From contig JAHEFK010000004.1 of assembly GCA_024640225.1 (NCBI GenBank), positions 1 through 64,000 of the forward strand: a stretch of DNA of 64,000 nt, given 5' to 3'. Below, one piece after another: positions 18,551 through 28,276 of the stretch. Within the stretch, counting starts at the first letter, position 1, and each line of letters opens with the position of its first letter. The notes beneath the pieces are model-generated. The model did not search any database. It saw only the letters and a list, made by a program, of their open reading frames with translations, and had not been told where the DNA came from. Both the position numbers and the translations under genes were made by a program. Source of the stretch: Bacteroidota bacterium (lineage in GTDB: Bacteria > Bacteroidota > Bacteroidia > Chitinophagales > Chitinophagaceae).

Positions 18551-18558
18551 CAAAAGTA
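18551..18558 (-). promoter_or_regulatory. -7 promoter element (TACTTTTG) for proS
   Basis: Exact TAnnTTTG match on the minus strand, implying a leader of about 45 bases before the proS ATG at 18503. The 97-base proS/18601 spacer also serves the divergent gene, for which no clear promoter is visible. Confidence 0.5.
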
Positions 18559-18600
18559 CTTAATTTCTATTTAGCAGTTTGTACCTAAAACCTAATTTTT

Positions 18601-19782
18601 ATGAAACGATCATCATTCACCCTTTTGTGTTGCTTGTTTTTAGTAAGCTTCACAAGTTTTGCACAGAACACCCCTACTGAAGAGGATGACATTTATTTCA
18701 ACAGTACAGATGCGGCTAAGGCTAAATTAAAGCAGAAAAAAAATAATAATACTGCTAACCCAAATACAAGCAATTCCGTTTATTATGCTACTAGTTCGTA
18801 TAACAATAACAATGCTTACAACAATTCGTCATCAAACAATCAGCACTATGACGATGAAGCCTATGTTGATTATGACGACAATGACGATTATTATTATGCT
18901 AGCAACCTACGCAGATTTAATACCCCATTTTACAACCAAAGTTACTACAGCTTTTATGTCAACCCCTATTGGTATAACCCTTATTGGGTAGATCCTTATT
19001 GGAGTTACAATCGATTTTATCAAAACCAAATAAACTATAGTTACGGACCTTATTGGAGTTCTAATTGGTCGTGGAATACCTGGTATGGATACAACAGTTT
19101 TTCTTGTTACAACTACCCCTATTATTCAGGATTTTGGGGTGGCAATATGTATAATAATGGTTTCTGGGATGGCTACTACTACGGCATGAATTATTACCAC
19201 TACAATAATTATTACCCAGGCAATAACAGCAATAATAACAATTATCAATACGGACCTCATGGCTCCATGAATGGAAATTATAGAATACGAAATGATTTTG
19301 CACGCAACAATTACACCTTAAGTGGCATTAATAATGGTCCTCGCAGTGGCTTTAAAATGAGCAATCCCAATATCGGAAATCGCGTGATGGAAAACGGATC
19401 GAATCAAACTCCATTAGATAATAATAGAAGTGGCTATAACAACCTCAACAATAATCCCATCAATAGAGATTTCAGAAATAACAGCGGCAATTACCAGACA
19501 TACGATAGAAATCAACCTATAGCTACGCCTAATCAAAATCCGCCCTCTCGATTTGATCGTTATAACAATAACGAACAACCAAACAACAATAATCCAATTC
19601 AACAAGCGCAGCCTAGTCAGAGATTTAACGAACAAAGAAATCAAGACAATTTCAGACCTTCAATGCCTGCGCCAACTGCAGAACCAAGAAGATTTGAGCG
19701 ACCAATAGAACAAAGGCCAAGAGATATGGGCAACCCAGGTGGTGGCGGCAACAGTGGTAGTGGTGGTTTTAGACCTCGATAA
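18601..19782 (+). CDS. Secreted Asn/Tyr-rich low-complexity protein
   Basis: 393 residues. A signal peptide ends at SFAQ. The mature protein is strikingly low in complexity: an acidic-poly-Asn stretch (~25-100), an aromatic YW/NPYW/DPYW repeat region (~115-190, for example NPYWVDPYWSY), a poly-Asn segment, then an Arg/Asn/Pro/Gln-rich part and a Gly/Arg tail (GGGGNSGSGGFRPR). No catalytic domain or outer-membrane anchor is visible. The 13 bases between its stop and the start of the barrel gene suggest co-transcription. The reading frame is real: signal peptide, regular codon use and in-frame stop are all present. Function unknown; a structural, surface or amyloid-like role is speculative. Confidence 0.75.
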   Translation: MKRSSFTLLCCLFLVSFTSFAQNTPTEEDDIYFNSTDAAKAKLKQKKNNNTANPNTSNSVYYATSSYNNNNAYNNSSSNNQHYDDEAYVDYDDNDDYYYASNLRRFNTPFYNQSYYSFYVNPYWYNPYWVDPYWSYNRFYQNQINYSYGPYWSSNWSWNTWYGYNSFSCYNYPYYSGFWGGNMYNNGFWDGYYYGMNYYHYNNYYPGNNSNNNNYQYGPHGSMNGNYRIRNDFARNNYTLSGINNGPRSGFKMSNPNIGNRVMENGSNQTPLDNNRSGYNNLNNNPINRDFRNNSGNYQTYDRNQPIATPNQNPPSRFDRYNNNEQPNNNNPIQQAQPSQRFNEQRNQDNFRPSMPAPTAEPRRFERPIEQRPRDMGNPGGGGNSGSGGFRPR

Positions 19783-19795
19783 TGTAATAGCATTT

Positions 19796-21283
19796 ATGAA
19801 AAAAATTATAATCAACAGTATTAGCTTACTGCTTTGCTGTCATTTTGCAATGGCTCAAAATGAGCTAGATGCCTTGCGTTATAGTCAAACGCAATTATAT
19901 GGGAATGCACGAAGTGCCGGTTATGGCAATGCCAATGGAGCTATTGGAGCCGATTTCGGAGGATTAAGCGCTAACCCAGCCGGAATTGGACTGTATAGAA
20001 AAAGTGAATTTATTTTCTCCCCTAATTTGAAAATAAATAGTACTAAAGCTACCTATCAAAACAATTCCAGTGGTACAACAACTACCAAATTTAACGTAAA
20101 CACCCTCGGACTAGTTTTCATTTCAAAGGCAGATGAAAATTATCATCAATCTCCATGGGTATCAACAGGTTTCGCGATAGGATATAACAGGGTCAATGAT
20201 TTTAATGTAAATTATACCTATTCGGGTTCAAATAATAGCAACTCAGGCAGTAGCTATTTTAGCAATGGCGCCAATAATACTAATACCATTGATGGCTATT
20301 CTCCACAATATTTAGGATACCAAACCTATTTAATAAATAAAAATAGCGCAGGTCAATTTCAATCGGTAGTAACTCCTGGCATGCCTCTTACGCAAACAAA
20401 AACGTATACGCAAAGTGGCAACATGAATGAGATTGTCCTTTCTTTTGGGGGCAATTACAATAATGTATTAATGCTAGGCGCCACCATAGGTATTCCTTCT
20501 ATTCATTATAATACTACCAAGATTTTTACAGAAAAAGACGCCTCTGGCAATACTAATAATGATTTTGATAATTTTACTTATACAGAGAAATTAAACACTA
20601 CTGCAACCGGTATTAATTTAAAATTAGGGGGTATCGTAAAATTGAGTGATTTAGTACGATTGGGATTTGCCTATCATACAGGATCTAGCTTTGCTATGAA
20701 TGACCTATACGCGGTTACACTACAAACGAATACAGAAAACTTAAAAATAAAATATAACGATCCGACTGGACCAATCTCCTTTGCGCAGCCAGCCAAGGAC
20801 AATAATTTTAGTTACACTTTGATCACCCCTAATAAATTTATTGCCAGCGCCGCCTATTTTTTTAATAAAAATGGATTTGTAAGTGTCGACATTGAAAATG
20901 TAAACTATACAAATATGCGATTTAAATATAGTAGTGAATACGTTTCATATCAGACTGCAGTAAATAATAAAATTTCCATGGCCTATAAAAACAATCAAAA
21001 CTATAGAATAGGTGCAGAATGGAGGATTGAAAATAAAATGTTTAGAGCAGGCGTCAATCTAGTTGGCAACCCTAATAAAACTTCAGAAAGAAATTTTTCA
21101 AGCATCAAGTATGCCCTTGGATTTGGCCTTCGATTTGATCAAGTTTATTTAGATGCCGCTTATGTATTAACTAAAAATTATAGTCAAGAGCAGCCCTACA
21201 CTATAGATGGCGTCAATACACCTATTGCTAGCATTAATAATTCAATGAGTTCTATTATTTTTAGCATTTGCACTAAATTTTAA
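19796..21283 (+). CDS. Outer-membrane beta-barrel protein (OmpP1/FadL-like)
   Basis: 495 residues starting [15 protein letters not shown], with a signal peptide ending MAQN. The N-terminal segment '[48 protein letters not shown]' matches the Bacteroidota family annotated as outer-membrane transport (OmpP1/FadL/TodX-type) proteins. The rest alternates in short amphipathic strands and ends with an aromatic residue (CTKF), as barrels do. The frame extends upstream to 19739, but that extension lies inside the preceding gene, so I start at 19796. Likely transports small hydrophobic molecules; substrate unknown. Confidence 0.8.
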   Translation: MKKIIINSISLLLCCHFAMAQNELDALRYSQTQLYGNARSAGYGNANGAIGADFGGLSANPAGIGLYRKSEFIFSPNLKINSTKATYQNNSSGTTTTKFNVNTLGLVFISKADENYHQSPWVSTGFAIGYNRVNDFNVNYTYSGSNNSNSGSSYFSNGANNTNTIDGYSPQYLGYQTYLINKNSAGQFQSVVTPGMPLTQTKTYTQSGNMNEIVLSFGGNYNNVLMLGATIGIPSIHYNTTKIFTEKDASGNTNNDFDNFTYTEKLNTTATGINLKLGGIVKLSDLVRLGFAYHTGSSFAMNDLYAVTLQTNTENLKIKYNDPTGPISFAQPAKDNNFSYTLITPNKFIASAAYFFNKNGFVSVDIENVNYTNMRFKYSSEYVSYQTAVNNKISMAYKNNQNYRIGAEWRIENKMFRAGVNLVGNPNKTSERNFSSIKYALGFGLRFDQVYLDAAYVLTKNYSQEQPYTIDGVNTPIASINNSMSSIIFSICTKF

Positions 21284-21295
21284 GACTTATATTTG
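21267..21295 (+). promoter_or_regulatory. Two-part Bacteroidota promoter (TTTG-N17-TATATTTG) for sod
   Basis: TTTG at 21267-21270 and TATATTTG at 21288-21295 with a 17-base spacer is the full consensus pattern. It overlaps the last codons of the barrel gene and gives a leader of about 15 bases to the ATG at 21315. Confidence 0.7.
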
Positions 21296-21314
21296 TATTC
21301 TAAAAACAAACAAC

Positions 21315-21920
21315 ATGACACATACTTTACCTGCATTACCTTATGCATACGACGCTTTAGAGCCTCATATCGACACTTTAACGATGACCATTCATCACAC
21401 GAAGCACCACCAAGCTTATGTAGACAATTTAAATAAAGCAATTGCTGGTACAGAAGCTGAAAACATGGATATCATTAGCTTAATGGGTGCTATTTCTAAA
21501 TTTCCTGCAGCAGTAAGAAACAACGGTGGCGGCCATTATAATCATACGCAATTCTGGATGGCATTACAACCTAATGCTGGCGGCACACCCGTAGGTGCTT
21601 TAGCAGATGCTATCAATTCCACATTTGGATCAGTAGAAGCATTAAAAGAACAAATGAATGCAGCTGGAGCAACTCGTTTTGGAAGCGGCTGGGCATGGCT
21701 AGGCGTTAAAGATGGTCAATTAGCTATTTGCTCTACACCTAATCAAGATAATCCACTAATGGATATCGCAGAATGCAAATGCCAACCTATTTTTGGAATT
21801 GACGTTTGGGAACACGCTTACTATTTACATTATCAAAATAGAAGAGCTGACTATTTAGCGGCTATATGGAATTTAGTAAACTGGGAAGAATTGAACAATC
21901 GCTTTGTAGCATGTAAATAA
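21315..21920 (+). CDS. sod: Superoxide dismutase (Fe/Mn family)
   Basis: A 201-residue cytoplasmic enzyme that converts superoxide to oxygen and hydrogen peroxide. Metal ligands are seen as HHTKHH (N-terminal His), [12 protein letters not shown] (second His), and [11 protein letters not shown] (Asp and His). Length and motifs are standard. Fe versus Mn use cannot be decided reliably here. It has its own promoter with good consensus and its own terminator, so it is a monocistronic unit. Peroxide produced could be handled by the peroxidases elsewhere in the window. Confidence 0.96.
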   Translation: MTHTLPALPYAYDALEPHIDTLTMTIHHTKHHQAYVDNLNKAIAGTEAENMDIISLMGAISKFPAAVRNNGGGHYNHTQFWMALQPNAGGTPVGALADAINSTFGSVEALKEQMNAAGATRFGSGWAWLGVKDGQLAICSTPNQDNPLMDIAECKCQPIFGIDVWEHAYYLHYQNRRADYLAAIWNLVNWEELNNRFVACK

Positions 21921-21921
21921 T

Positions 21922-21947
21922 AAAAAGGAGCTTAGGCTCCTTTTTTT
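21922..21947 (+). terminator. Rho-independent terminator after sod
   Basis: AAAAAGGAGC, TTAG loop, GCTCCTTTTT, followed by a T tract, directly after the sod stop. Confidence 0.85.
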
Positions 21948-22007
21948 ATATCCATTATCGCCTTCTAATTACCATTAGTTTCTAGTAACTTTACAAAAAT
22001 AGGTTAT

Positions 22008-23036
22008 ATGCAATATTGTGAATCTTTTGATGGCAAGGAGGTTGATTATTTTATTAATGAACCTTTTCATATTATTACTACTATTGCGAAGGATAAGCAA
22101 ATAATATACCTAATAGATGCTTGTGTTTTTGAAAAACACGCTTCTTTATTCAAAGCAAGCCCTTATATTCTCATCCCTTCGGGTGAAGCAAGTAAATGTT
22201 GGGCAACCATAGATTTTATCATTCATCAATTATTGGAGCTTAACGCCAACAGACAAACCCTATTAGTTGGTGTTGGCGGTGGAGTAGTCTCTGATATCAC
22301 AGGTTTTGTTGCCGCTATATATATGAGAGGTATCGAATTTGGATTTGTTCCTACTACCCTACTTAGCATGGTTGATGCTGCTATTGGAGGTAAGAACGGT
22401 ATTAATTTTGGCGAACAAAAAAATCTAATTGGAACCTTTAATTTGCCTTCCTTCATTTTAATGGACTATACTTTCTTAAATAGCTTACCTATAGATGAAT
22501 TTAAAAATGGTTTTGGAGAAATTATAAAGTATGCGTGTTTAAGTGATGTTCGTTTTTTTGATATGCTCTTTATGCATACCATTGAAGATTACCAAAAAGA
22601 TATTCATAAAATTGATGCGCTTATTCAACATTGCGTAAGCACTAAAAATAAAATGGTCATGGCTGATTTCAAAGAAAGTCATGTACGTAAATTATTAAAC
22701 TTCGGACACACAATAGGCCATGCAATTGAAAAGGCACACACTATTCCGCATGGACAAGCAGTGGGATTAGGCATTTTATATGCATGCAAACTTTCTGAAA
22801 CACTAAGAAAATTTGATCCTGCTAATACCATAAAAATTAAAAACCTCTTACAACAATATCAATTACCAACGCACATAACTTTTTCCAACGATCTTATTGA
22901 TAGTATGGTGAAACATGATAAAAAAAGCACCGACAAAGGCATTGATTTTATACTATTAGATAGCATAGGCAAACCACACATTCAGAACATATCAATAGAT
23001 CAATTAAAAGAACTTATTGCAGCCAGCACTTTATAA
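22008..23036 (+). CDS. aroB: 3-dehydroquinate synthase
   Basis: A 342-residue enzyme that makes 3-dehydroquinate from DAHP, the second step of the shikimate pathway, using NAD and zinc. Motifs: GGGVVSDITGFVA (NAD loop), PTTLLSMVDAAIGGKNGIN (active site) and LNFGHTIGHAIE (zinc His). Complete, slightly shorter than the E. coli enzyme. First gene of a three-gene aro operon; its TAA overlaps the aroA ATG in TAATG. A near-match -7 (TAACTTTA) lies just upstream. Confidence 0.96.
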   Translation: MQYCESFDGKEVDYFINEPFHIITTIAKDKQIIYLIDACVFEKHASLFKASPYILIPSGEASKCWATIDFIIHQLLELNANRQTLLVGVGGGVVSDITGFVAAIYMRGIEFGFVPTTLLSMVDAAIGGKNGINFGEQKNLIGTFNLPSFILMDYTFLNSLPIDEFKNGFGEIIKYACLSDVRFFDMLFMHTIEDYQKDIHKIDALIQHCVSTKNKMVMADFKESHVRKLLNFGHTIGHAIEKAHTIPHGQAVGLGILYACKLSETLRKFDPANTIKIKNLLQQYQLPTHITFSNDLIDSMVKHDKKSTDKGIDFILLDSIGKPHIQNISIDQLKELIAASTL

Positions 23037-24280
23037 TGCACTTAGCACAACACAAGATATCCGGCACTATACTAATTCCCGCTTCTAAAAGCCTTACGCA
23101 GCGAGCGTATGCATGTGCCTTATTGTTTAATGGCATTACTAAAATACAGTATGCTGGCCATTCACAAGATGAGCAAACAGCCTTGTCTATTGTTCAACAA
23201 TTAGGTGCCTCTGTAAGCATTCAAGATAACAACACTATTATTCGAAGCAATGGAAAACTTTCAACCCTTTCATCTTTACATTGTGGAGAAAGTGGACTAT
23301 GCACTCGTATGTTTTTACCAATCCTAGCTACTACACCTAATTGCTATACCATTACAGGTAAAGGAAGTTTGCTAAAGCGAAAAATGGAGCATATAGATCA
23401 GTTTGCTCATGCGCTTCAGCTTCAATTAAATTCCAATAACGAATACTTACCATTAACGATTCAAGGGCCCATTAAAGGCAGCCATCTTGTTATTGATGGA
23501 AGAGAAAGTTCGCAATATTTAACAGGGCTCCTAATTGCCTTAGCGTATACCTGCACTACCGATATACACATTGAAGTGCAAGGACTGGTAAGCAAACCCT
23601 ATATTGACCTTACGCTACAACTATTGAGTTCCTTAGGCATGCCCATTAAAAATGAGCATTACCAACACTTTTATATTAGTCCAAAGAAAAGCCTCCCAAG
23701 CACTCAAAACATCTCTATCGAAAGCGATTGGAGTAGTGCTAGTAATTTCATAGTACTTGCAGCTATTAAAGGCAAAATACAATTGAAAGGATTACATGCC
23801 GAAAGTGTTCAGGCTGATAAAGCTATTTTAAAAGTACTTGATCAAGTGGGCAGCAACATCGAATGGAAAGCTACTTCTTTACACATTGAACACCATAAAA
23901 AAAATCCATTTGCTATCAACATCGTAGATTGCCCTGATTTATTTCCACTACTATGTGTGCTTGCGGGCACCTGCTCCGGCACCTCAAGCATTAAAGGCAT
24001 TCATCGGTTGACTCATAAAGAAAGTAATCGTTTAGTATCTTGCAGTACCATGATGCAACAATTAGGCATTCCCTTTGCAATACAAGATGATACGGTATTA
24101 ATTGAAGGCGTAACCGCTTTTAATGGAGCCTCAATCGATAGCTGTAATGATCATCGGATAGCTATGGCAGCAAGCATTGCTAGTGTATACGCCAAAGATC
24201 CTATTACTATTATCGGGGAAGATGCCGTCAATAAATCCTACCCTAATTTTTTCAACGACTTAAAGCTATTGATAAACTAA
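23036..24280 (+). CDS. aroA: 3-phosphoshikimate 1-carboxyvinyltransferase (EPSP synthase)
   Basis: A 414-residue enzyme that joins shikimate-3-phosphate and phosphoenolpyruvate to EPSP, the sixth shikimate step. Family motifs: PASKSLTQRAYACAL at the N-terminus, ESGLCTRMFLP, and DCNDHRIAMAASIA plus INKSYPNFFNDL-like segment at the C-terminus. Two inverse alpha/beta domains are implied by length. It starts inside the aroB stop codon and ends five bases before aroC. Confidence 0.96.
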   Translation: MHLAQHKISGTILIPASKSLTQRAYACALLFNGITKIQYAGHSQDEQTALSIVQQLGASVSIQDNNTIIRSNGKLSTLSSLHCGESGLCTRMFLPILATTPNCYTITGKGSLLKRKMEHIDQFAHALQLQLNSNNEYLPLTIQGPIKGSHLVIDGRESSQYLTGLLIALAYTCTTDIHIEVQGLVSKPYIDLTLQLLSSLGMPIKNEHYQHFYISPKKSLPSTQNISIESDWSSASNFIVLAAIKGKIQLKGLHAESVQADKAILKVLDQVGSNIEWKATSLHIEHHKKNPFAINIVDCPDLFPLLCVLAGTCSGTSSIKGIHRLTHKESNRLVSCSTMMQQLGIPFAIQDDTVLIEGVTAFNGASIDSCNDHRIAMAASIASVYAKDPITIIGEDAVNKSYPNFFNDLKLLIN

Positions 24281-24285
24281 TTTTT

Positions 24286-25266
24286 ATGAACGCATTTGGC
24301 AACTTATTTAAAATTCAAATTTTTGGTGAATCGCATGGCGCTGCTATTGGGATTGTAATTGATGGATGCCCTGCCGGAATTGCACTTCAAGAAGATGATT
24401 TTAAATTCGACATTGAAAGAAGAAAGCCCGGTGCTAAAGGCACTACTACAAGAATAGAATCTGACCGCCCACAACTGATTAGCGGAGTGTATAACGGACA
24501 TACCACTGGCGCTCCCATTGCGATACAATTTGCCAATGAAACACAACGCTCTGGCGACTACGAAGCTTTAAAAAACATTCCAAGACCAGGCCATGCCGAT
24601 TTTGTTTTACAAAAAAAACATCATGGATTTAATGATCCTCGTGGTGGTGGTCATGCTTCTGGCCGACTTACCCTATGTTTAGTAGCTGCTGGAGTGATAG
24701 CAAAGAAAATTATTAATCCTATCGCCATACATGCGGAATTAATAGCAGCTGGTGGCAATACAAATATCGACGAAGCCATAGCAGATGCAATAAAAGCAAA
24801 TGATAGTATTGGCGGACTTATAGCTTGTAACGTACAGCAAGTACCCGTTGGATTGGGCGATCCCTTTTTCGATTCTTTAGAATCGCAAATTAGCCACCTT
24901 ATTTTTGCAATACCTGCTGTGAAAGGTATAGCATTCGGAAGTGGCTTTGCTGCAGCAAAAATGATGGGAAGCCAACACAATGATGCCATCATCGATAAAG
25001 AAGGCACTACCAAAACCAATCATGCCGGAGGCATTAATGGCGGCATTAGCAATGGCAATGCTATAGTATTTGAAGTAGCCATTAAACCAACTAGTAGTAC
25101 AGCACAAATGCAGGAGAGTATTAATTTAGAAAGCAATGCTCTGGAAACATTTACAGTAGGTGGTCGCCACGACGTATGTATTGCTTTGCGCGCTCCCGTT
25201 GTAGTAGAAGCTGCTACGGCAATAGCCTTGGCAGATGCTTATTTAAGAAGCAAAGCGCTTACTTAA
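24286..25266 (+). CDS. aroC: Chorismate synthase
   Basis: A 326-residue enzyme that eliminates phosphate from EPSP to give chorismate, using reduced FMN. Motifs: IFGESHGAAIG at the N-terminus, RPGHADF and DPRGGGHASGR in the core, and GGINGGISNGNAI near the C-terminus. It is somewhat shorter than most (about 350-360 residues), with no domain missing that I can see. Last gene of aroB-aroA-aroC; the last eight bases overlap the convergent hexosaminidase gene, leaving no room for a terminator. Confidence 0.96.
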   Translation: MNAFGNLFKIQIFGESHGAAIGIVIDGCPAGIALQEDDFKFDIERRKPGAKGTTTRIESDRPQLISGVYNGHTTGAPIAIQFANETQRSGDYEALKNIPRPGHADFVLQKKHHGFNDPRGGGHASGRLTLCLVAAGVIAKKIINPIAIHAELIAAGGNTNIDEAIADAIKANDSIGGLIACNVQQVPVGLGDPFFDSLESQISHLIFAIPAVKGIAFGSGFAAAKMMGSQHNDAIIDKEGTTKTNHAGGINGGISNGNAIVFEVAIKPTSSTAQMQESINLESNALETFTVGGRHDVCIALRAPVVVEAATAIALADAYLRSKALT

Positions 25267-27562
25267 CTACGATCTCATCAAAAAACAACCAGCCCGTATC
25301 TCCATAACCTGGATGTTCTTTAGGACATGCAGGTAAGGGACCTGCTACAATTTTAATCGTTTTTATTTTTTGCTCAGGGAAACTTAGTTTCACTCTATTG
25401 ATCACTGCTCCTTTTGTTGCTTTCCTTTCCATCATATGCATAGCCAATTCTTTTTGACTACCATCTTTATTAATGGCAAATACTTTTATCCATTCAGGAA
25501 AGAAAATCCACGACGCATAATTTTGTAAACAACCAAGTTCCACTTCATGCACTAATGTGTCTTTTGAAAAGGACAGTGTTGCTACCATATCGGATTTACT
25601 CCATCCCAACCAATTTGCATGATGATCGGTATTGCCAAAAATGCCATCTGTCAAGGTAGCTGCTCCAATGGCTGGATAATAGGTGTTAAAAGGTTTTTCA
25701 AAACTTGGCACTACACCAAAGGCAGCATGCATGGTAAAATGCATAGTACTCGGTCTACCTTTCAATACTTGCTTATGCACTAATTGTGCTTTTACAACAC
25801 AGGTAGAAGAAAGCACTAATGAATCTTTATAAATAGGCGAAAAGAGGCTAGGTTCTGTGCCATCTAAAGAATATACAATGTGATCGTCTTTAGACTCTGC
25901 TTCTAAACTAACTTTCATTATGTTGTTAATAACACGTGGTTGCATTGCTACTTTAAAATTACCTTCACAATAGCGCCAGCCTTGTTGTTCAAATTTGCGT
26001 AGATACGGTTGCAAGCGAGTAATAAAAGATGACCAATCGGTAACTTGTTTCTGCGTCCATAATACTTCTGATAAGGCTTGCATTCTTGGCAAGATCATGT
26101 ATTCAGCTTGTTCTACCGTGGGAATATATTCGGTCCAAAGATTAGCTTGGGCACCTAATACATACTTATGATATGCACTTGGCAATGCAGCTGGTATTGG
26201 CTCGTAACTATACACTTTTTTTAATGTTGTAAATCCACCAATTGCGATAGGTTCACTTTGCGGATCGGCTTGGTAATGATCAAAATAACAATGCGTACCT
26301 GGAGTCATCACTACAGTATGTTTCATTTTAGCAGCATCAATGCCACCTTGCTCACCTCTCCAACTCATCACACTTGCATTAGGTGCTAATCCACCTTCCA
26401 ATATCTCATCCCAACCTATAATACTTCTACCTTTACTAATTACATATTGTTCTATATTGCTGATAAACCAACTTTGTAGTTCTTCTTCATTTTTTAAATG
26501 CTCCTGTTGAATTCTTGCTTGACATTTAGCACAATGTTTCCAATCGGTTTTATCAACTTCATCACCTCCAATATGGATTAGTTTAGATGGGAATAATTGT
26601 ATGACTTCATTCAATACCTCTTTAAGAAATACTAAAACACTATCATTACCCGCACAGTAGTTGGACTGAATACCTTTGGGATATATACCGCCAGGTATTA
26701 CCGCTTGTGGCACTTGCGTGCAAGACAAGTTGGGATATGCTGCTAAGGCTGCAATAGAATGACCCGGCATTTCAATCTCTGGCACAATAGTGATATTTCG
26801 TGCGGCAGCATACGCAACAATTTCTTTTATTTCATCTTGCGTGTAATAACCACCATACGACGCTTTCTCTCCTGCTTGGATAGGTTGTGCATCTCTCCAT
26901 TCCTTATCTCTATCTACTCGCCATGCTCCAATTTCCGTTAACTTAGGATATTTTTTAATTTCAATTCTCCAGCCATGATCATCACATAAATGCCAATGGA
27001 AAACATTCATTTTAAAGGCCGCTAAAAAATCGATATACTCTTTTATAAACTGGGTATTAAAAAAATGCCTACTTACATCTAAGTGCATACCTCTCCAAGC
27101 AAAACGAGGTGCGTCTTTAATAAATACAGTAGGAATTTTTATTGCTTGGTGTGTGGTAGCCAAAGGCAACAACTGCAATAAAGTTTGGGTACCATACAAC
27201 AAACCAGCACTCGTATTCGCTTTTATTTGAATAGCATTTTTATTTATACGCAACTCGTAGGCTTCCTTATTGGAATCTGCCAAATTGCCAATGAGAAACT
27301 CAATACTATTTTTAGGCACCTCTTTATTATTAATCGAAAAATTAAAGCCCGTGCTTTGTTTTAAATAAGATACACACAACGGAATGGTGATCCTGGTTTC
27401 ATTAGTCAAAGAAGCATATCTAATAACCGTTGAAGGTTCTAAAACAAAACTATCAGGACCAATGGCGCAAAAATTTGGGTAGGGCAATAAGTGTAGTTGT
27501 TGTGCTTTTGCTGTAAACTGAAACAATAGCATAGCAACTATTCCTAATACTAAATTTTTCAT
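25259..27562 (-). CDS. Beta-N-acetylhexosaminidase (GH20)
   Basis: A 767-residue secreted glycosidase that removes terminal GlcNAc/GalNAc from glycans or chito-oligosaccharides. Order: signal peptide (to AKAQQ), GH20b domain (~20-140), TIM-barrel catalytic domain (~150-510) with FHWHLCDDHGWRIEIKKYP and the catalytic pair Asp334-Glu335 in HIGGDEVDK, then C-terminal beta domains, including a discoidin-like/F5-8-type region (~620-767, 'TDGIFGNTDHHANWLGW', ends WLFFDEIVVK). It ends convergently with aroC. Likely acts in the periplasm or on the surface; no sugar-utilisation locus surrounds it. Confidence 0.94.
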   Translation of the reverse strand: MKNLVLGIVAMLLFQFTAKAQQLHLLPYPNFCAIGPDSFVLEPSTVIRYASLTNETRITIPLCVSYLKQSTGFNFSINNKEVPKNSIEFLIGNLADSNKEAYELRINKNAIQIKANTSAGLLYGTQTLLQLLPLATTHQAIKIPTVFIKDAPRFAWRGMHLDVSRHFFNTQFIKEYIDFLAAFKMNVFHWHLCDDHGWRIEIKKYPKLTEIGAWRVDRDKEWRDAQPIQAGEKASYGGYYTQDEIKEIVAYAAARNITIVPEIEMPGHSIAALAAYPNLSCTQVPQAVIPGGIYPKGIQSNYCAGNDSVLVFLKEVLNEVIQLFPSKLIHIGGDEVDKTDWKHCAKCQARIQQEHLKNEEELQSWFISNIEQYVISKGRSIIGWDEILEGGLAPNASVMSWRGEQGGIDAAKMKHTVVMTPGTHCYFDHYQADPQSEPIAIGGFTTLKKVYSYEPIPAALPSAYHKYVLGAQANLWTEYIPTVEQAEYMILPRMQALSEVLWTQKQVTDWSSFITRLQPYLRKFEQQGWRYCEGNFKVAMQPRVINNIMKVSLEAESKDDHIVYSLDGTEPSLFSPIYKDSLVLSSTCVVKAQLVHKQVLKGRPSTMHFTMHAAFGVVPSFEKPFNTYYPAIGAATLTDGIFGNTDHHANWLGWSKSDMVATLSFSKDTLVHEVELGCLQNYASWIFFPEWIKVFAINKDGSQKELAMHMMERKATKGAVINRVKLSFPEQKIKTIKIVAGPLPACPKEHPGYGDTGWLFFDEIVVK

Positions 27563-27601
27563 AAGCTTGAATTAAATTGTATTTCTAAATGAATTTGAAT
27601 T

Positions 27602-28273
27602 TCATCGTTTATCATTCTTCCCTTCTAGCATCGGCACAAAAGAAAAACTTCCAAAATGTTCTTCTTGCAAACTACCATCTTCTAATTTTGTAAGTCGCAA
27701 CATTTGCTGTTGTTCATTTTCTCCTAAAGGAATAATCATAATGCCCCCAATTTTTAATTGAGCAACTAACTGTTCAGGGATCTTGGGTGCACCAGCAGTA
27801 ATAATTATTTTATCGAAGGGACCATAGGTTGGCAAACCTGCAAAACCGTCACCATAGAAGCGTTTAATAGTACCGTATTTTTTTAAGTAAAAAAAATGAT
27901 TAGCATAATCATACAATTCTTTTTGACGCTCAATAGAAAAAACCTGCGCACCTAATTCTGCTAATACACAAGTCTGATAAGCACTACCCGTTCCAACTTC
28001 TAGTACTTTATCAAACTTTTTAATAGCTAATAATTCTGTTTGAAAAGCAACGGTATAAGGGTGCGATATAGTTTGATTAGCTAAAATGGTAAAGGCTCTA
28101 TTTTCGTAGGCATAGCGTTCAAAACCAGGCTCTAAAAAAAAGTGTCTTGGTATTTTTTGAATTGCTGCTATTACAGCTGCATCTTTAATGCCTAGCTTAA
28201 CTAGTTCATCAACTAATTTAGCGCGCAAGCCTTTATGTAAAAAGGTATCTTCTCTTGGAATAGATTGTAACAT
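27602..28273 (-). CDS. pcm: Protein-L-isoaspartate O-methyltransferase
   Basis: A 223-residue SAM-dependent methyltransferase that repairs isoaspartyl residues in damaged proteins. Motifs: HFFLEPGFERYAYENRAF (substrate region, with the NQTISHPYTVAFQTELL variant of the usual GQTISQP loop), VLEVGTGSAYQTCVLA (SAM motif I) and FDKIIITAGAPKIPEQLVAQLKIGG (motif IV). Normal length. It follows the DUF5683 gene by three bases and likely shares its transcript. Confidence 0.94.
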   Translation of the reverse strand: MLQSIPREDTFLHKGLRAKLVDELVKLGIKDAAVIAAIQKIPRHFFLEPGFERYAYENRAFTILANQTISHPYTVAFQTELLAIKKFDKVLEVGTGSAYQTCVLAELGAQVFSIERQKELYDYANHFFYLKKYGTIKRFYGDGFAGLPTYGPFDKIIITAGAPKIPEQLVAQLKIGGIMIIPLGENEQQQMLRLTKLEDGSLQEEHFGSFSFVPMLEGKNDKR

Positions 28274-28276
28274 GCC

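Noticed and set aside
19061-19644. Minus-strand frames of 80 and 76 residues inside the Asn/Tyr-rich gene
   Set aside because: Antisense to a low-complexity sense gene; His/Tyr/Cys- or Ile/Val-rich composition without any family similarity.
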